A DNA stretch of 64,000 nt, taken from assembly GCF_002211285.1 (NCBI RefSeq), contig NZ_LOKX01000033.1:186001-250000 (forward strand), given 5' to 3'. The position numbers and the translations under genes were made by a program. The notes beneath the pieces are model-generated. The model saw only the letters and a list, made by a program, of their open reading frames with translations, was not told the DNA's origin and did no database searches. How positions within the stretch are numbered: position 1 is the first letter of the stretch; every line of letters starts with the position of its first letter. Below, one piece after another: positions 61,558-64,000 of the stretch. The DNA is from Rhizobium sp. R635. Its GTDB lineage: Bacteria > Pseudomonadota > Alphaproteobacteria > Rhizobiales > Rhizobiaceae.

Positions 61558-62148
61558 TCATTTCAAGCCCTCGGATGCGTGCATGCGAAGCCAGCTTTCC
61601 GCCGCATAAAGGGCCGCGACATGCATCGACTGCATGATGACGGCGCCGGACCGCAGGTCGGCAAGGATATCGCCAAGATCGGCAAACAGCATGTCGACTT
61701 TCTCACCGGGGTCGAACCGGGGTTCGCCTGTTCTGTTCACGCCAAGCGCCAGCCAGCTCGTGACGATGTTGCTGTGGTTGGCGGCATTCGGATAAGAGGT
61801 GAGCAGCTTGAGGAAGCTAGAGGCTTCATGGCCGGTCTCTTCCCGCAGTTCACGCCGCGCTGCCGCCATCGCCGCATCGCCGGCCTCGATGTCAGCGGGT
61901 TCGACGCCACCGGCGACGAGACCGAGTATGATCTCACCGCAGCCATGCCGGTATTCCCGCGTCAGCAGAATGCGTCCATCGGGCATCAATGGGATGACGT
62001 TGATCCAGTCGGGATAATCGAGCACATGAAATGGGGCGACGACGGTCCCTTCGGCGGTAACGCAATCATCGCTGCGAAGCCGGATCCAGCGATCCTCATA
62101 GGTGATGCGGCTTGCCGTCACGCTCCATGGCTTCAATTCATGACTCAT
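61558..62148 (-). CDS. NUDIX hydrolase
   Basis: 196 aa. The Nudix box is recognisable as ARRELREETGHE, with the loop before it longer than the standard GX5EX7 spacing. Overall it resembles ADP-ribose pyrophosphatase-type enzymes (ILLTREYRHGCGEIILGLVA). The ATG at 62148 (MSHELKPWSV) is chosen over 62205, whose extension has no family support. The substrate is not certain. It is divergent from the CoxG-like gene. Confidence 0.9.
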   Translation of the reverse strand: MSHELKPWSVTASRITYEDRWIRLRSDDCVTAEGTVVAPFHVLDYPDWINVIPLMPDGRILLTREYRHGCGEIILGLVAGGVEPADIEAGDAAMAAARRELREETGHEASSFLKLLTSYPNAANHSNIVTSWLALGVNRTGEPRFDPGEKVDMLFADLGDILADLRSGAVIMQSMHVAALYAAESWLRMHASEGLK

Positions 62149-62255
62149 CGTAGTCCCTTGCTCCGGATGGAGGCTGCCAGATAACATTCCTCTTCGCCGT
62201 GGCAAAGCGTCTTGCCGCTGGGATAAGATAGGCGAATCGGAGATGGGGCTATCGA

Positions 62256-62711
62256 ATGGATTTCACCGGCGAAGAACGCATCGCTGCGCCCCGGGACGCC
62301 GTCTGGGCTGCGCTCAACGACCCTGAGATCATGCGCGGCTGCATTCCCGGTTGCCAAAACATCGAGCGGCTGTCGCCCGATACCTTCGAAGCGACGATCA
62401 AGGTCAAGTTCAGCCTGCTCTCCGCCACCTTCCACGGCCTGCTGATGCTCTCTAACGTCGATGCGCCGAGACGTTATACGCTGTCGGCCGAAGGCAAGGG
62501 CGGTCTTGCCGGCTTCGCCAGGGGCAGCGCCGACGTCATGCTTGAGGACGCAGGCGCAGAGACGGTCCTGCATTACCGCGCCAGGGCCGAACTCGGCGGC
62601 AAGCTCGCTCAGCTCGGAGGGCGCCTGCTCGATTCGACCTCGCAGAGGCTGGCCGAGGGTTTCTTTTCGGATTTCAATGCCGCCGTCGTCGCGAAAATGG
62701 CGGCTGATTGA
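62256..62711 (+). CDS. CoxG-family SRPBCC protein
   Basis: 151 aa with the START-like fold of carbon monoxide dehydrogenase subunit G: ERIAAPRDAVWAALNDPEIM and CIPGCQNIERL are diagnostic. No coxMSL genes are near, so it is an isolated family member, possibly membrane-recruitment or lipid binding. A GNAT gene follows 60 bases later on the same strand. Confidence 0.87.
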   Translation: MDFTGEERIAAPRDAVWAALNDPEIMRGCIPGCQNIERLSPDTFEATIKVKFSLLSATFHGLLMLSNVDAPRRYTLSAEGKGGLAGFARGSADVMLEDAGAETVLHYRARAELGGKLAQLGGRLLDSTSQRLAEGFFSDFNAAVVAKMAAD

Positions 62712-62771
62712 ACCGCCGAACGCGCATGCCATGGGCTTGGCGTGGGCAGGGGCTTGGTTTAAGCCGGAATC

Positions 62772-63206
62772 ATGACATGGACCATCAGGCCGCCGCAGGC
62801 GGAAGACCAGGAAGCGCTCGCGGAGATCTATCTGTCCGTGCGCCGGGAAACATTCGTCTGGGTCGATCCCGGCAAGTTCCACCGCGAGGATTTCGCCGCC
62901 CATACCAATGGCGAGACGATCTTCGTCTGCGAGCATGAGGGTGGCAGCGTAGCAGGCTTCCTCTCGCTCTGGCCGGCGGATGATTTCATTCACATGCTGT
63001 ATATCCGCCCGGAATATCAGGGCGGCGGTGCCGGCACGGCGCTGCTGCGGGCGCTGCCGGAATGGCCGCGCCATAAATACCGGCTGAAATGCCTGGTGAA
63101 GAACCGGCGGGCGAAGGCCTTCTACCTCTCCCATGGTTTCCAGGTTACCGGCAATGGTGCCTCGCCGGAAGGCGATTATGAGGAACTGAGCTTCTTGCCG
63201 GCCTGA
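62772..63206 (+). CDS. GNAT family N-acetyltransferase
   Basis: 144 aa. The acetyl-CoA loop is RPEYQGGGAGTALLRALPEW, and the C-terminal part ends NRRAKAFYLSHGFQVTGNG. The substrate is unknown. It may be cotranscribed with the CoxG-like gene. Confidence 0.9.
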   Translation: MTWTIRPPQAEDQEALAEIYLSVRRETFVWVDPGKFHREDFAAHTNGETIFVCEHEGGSVAGFLSLWPADDFIHMLYIRPEYQGGGAGTALLRALPEWPRHKYRLKCLVKNRRAKAFYLSHGFQVTGNGASPEGDYEELSFLPA

Positions 63207-63235
63207 CAGACCGTCAAATCTGGCGGCCGAAATGC

Positions 63236-63568
63236 TTACCGCGACGGCAGCTGCCCGGCAATTTCTTCAGCGCGGCTCTTGTGGCGGTCGGCTTCGCTCT
63301 GCCAGCGGATCGCTTCCTTCGCCTCGGTGCGGGCGCGCTTGCGATGTTTGCCCTGGCCGAACCAGGTGGCGGCCGAGCCGATCAGCATGCCTGCTATCAG
63401 CGCGATGAACAGGAAGACGAAGAAGGGCGCGGAAACTGCAAGCACCGGATCTTCGGGCCTGAACGGATTGAAGGCGAGCGTGACGCTCTGCCGGTTGGCG
63501 ACGCAGAAGACGATGAGGATGACGCCGAGCGGCAGCAGAATCAAAAGGTTGACGATTTTCTTGGCCAT
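63236..63568 (-). CDS. LapA-domain (DUF1049) membrane protein
   Basis: 110 aa. Two membrane segments (LLILLPLGVILIVFCVANRQ; APFFVFLFIALIAGMLIGSA) are followed by a basic, coiled-coil-like cytoplasmic tail. LapA_dom (LapA/YciS) proteins act in lipopolysaccharide assembly in E. coli. The ATG at 63568 (MAKKIVNLL) fits the family. It is downstream of ihfB, a conserved arrangement in proteobacteria. Confidence 0.9.
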   Translation of the reverse strand: MAKKIVNLLILLPLGVILIVFCVANRQSVTLAFNPFRPEDPVLAVSAPFFVFLFIALIAGMLIGSAATWFGQGKHRKRARTEAKEAIRWQSEADRHKSRAEEIAGQLPSR

Positions 63569-63676
63569 TTGAAATCTCCACATGCCGGATTGCACCGGTC
63601 TTTTCGGGCCGGTGCTAGCAGAATAGGAAAACGGCCTTCAAGTTCAAGTGCGGTTTCGCCGCAGGCGGCTCGCCGC

Positions 63677-63976
63677 TCAATCCTCTTCGTCGGCCTGGCC
63701 CGGGTTGAGCCGCTCGCGCAGCTCCTTGCCTGTTTTAAAGAAGGGAACCCACTTCTCCTCGACGAAGACCGTATCGCCCGTCCGCGGATTGCGGCCGGAG
63801 CGGGAAGGGCGGTTCTTGACGGAAAACGCGCCGAAGCCGCGCAATTCGACGCGGTTGCCCGCAGCCAGTGCATCGGTGATCTCGTCGAGAACCGCGTTGA
63901 CGATATTCTCGACGTCGCGATGATAGAGATGCGGGTTGCGTGCCGCAACAATCTGCACCAATTCGGACTTGATCAC
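63677..63976 (-). CDS. ihfB: integration host factor subunit beta
   Basis: 99 aa HU/IHF fold. The start is GTG at 63976 (MIKSELVQIVAARNPHLYHR), with AGGGGG upstream. The DNA-bending arm has GFGAFSVKNRPSRSGRNPRT, where the family Pro inserts between base pairs. It pairs with IhfA, which is not in the window. Confidence 0.95.
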   Translation of the reverse strand: MIKSELVQIVAARNPHLYHRDVENIVNAVLDEITDALAAGNRVELRGFGAFSVKNRPSRSGRNPRTGDTVFVEEKWVPFFKTGKELRERLNPGQADEED

Positions 63977-64000
63977 AGTCGCCCCCTTAAATTATTGATT

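Overview
The window reads as a chromosomal segment of a Rhizobium (R. etli / R. leguminosarum type, Alphaproteobacteria). The reasons are the high GC content with strong third-position bias, the gene order rpsT-dnaA and metK-praR-lnt-corC-ybeY-phoH-miaB-olsA-fur-rimI-tsaB, the two ornithine-lipid genes, and two palindromic intergenic repeats of a kind I recall from rhizobial genomes. Almost everything is protein coding. I see no rRNA, tRNA, insertion sequence, prophage or CRISPR array.

Layout: 1-4.5 kb holds a class II glutamine amidotransferase, coaBC and a divergent LysR/MFS pair. 4.5-12.2 kb holds an orphan VapB-like antitoxin and a six-gene minus-strand operon that looks like histidine plus hydantoin catabolism. 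It is best explained as the five-step ergothioneine degradation pathway: an ammonia-lyase paralogue without the MIO triad, a urocanase paralogue lacking the active-site Cys, a DUF917 thiohydantoin desulfurase, a hydantoinase and an N-carbamoyl amidohydrolase. This is the most interesting system in the window. 12.2-17 kb holds ubiB, ubiE, mutM, an enoyl-CoA hydratase and rpsT. 17-19.4 kb is the dnaA locus, with an unusually long upstream region carrying seven GANTC (CcrM) sites and a candidate ~105-nt small RNA.

19.5-29.5 kb holds a saccharopine-dehydrogenase-like gene, hemW, rdgB, a VOC protein, rph, hrcA, grpE, a nucleoside hydrolase, an hsp20 gene under a ROSE-like RNA thermometer, a DUF1150 gene, a gene-poor patch and a DUF2254 membrane protein. 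29.6-41.4 kb is a minus-strand housekeeping block: trmB, metK, praR, lnt, corC, ybeY, phoH, miaB, olsA, fur/mur, rimI, tsaB and nfuA. 41.5-52 kb holds a universal stress protein, trpS, a VOC protein, a secreted M15-like peptidase, murJ, glnD, a small conserved gene and mutS. 52-64 kb holds a malic enzyme-phosphotransacetylase fusion, an AraC regulator, olsB, a hybrid histidine kinase, lspA, two RNA methyltransferases, a Nudix hydrolase, a CoxG-like protein, a GNAT, a LapA-domain protein and ihfB.

Functional themes: replication and cell-cycle control (dnaA, GANTC sites, ihfB); heat shock and protein quality (hrcA, grpE, hsp20 with thermometer); envelope lipids and lipoproteins (lnt, lspA, olsA, olsB, murJ); RNA maturation (rph, ybeY, miaB, trmB, tsaB and two methyltransferases); nitrogen sensing (glnD); and a catabolic island that would turn ergothioneine into glutamate, trimethylamine, sulfide, ammonia and CO2.
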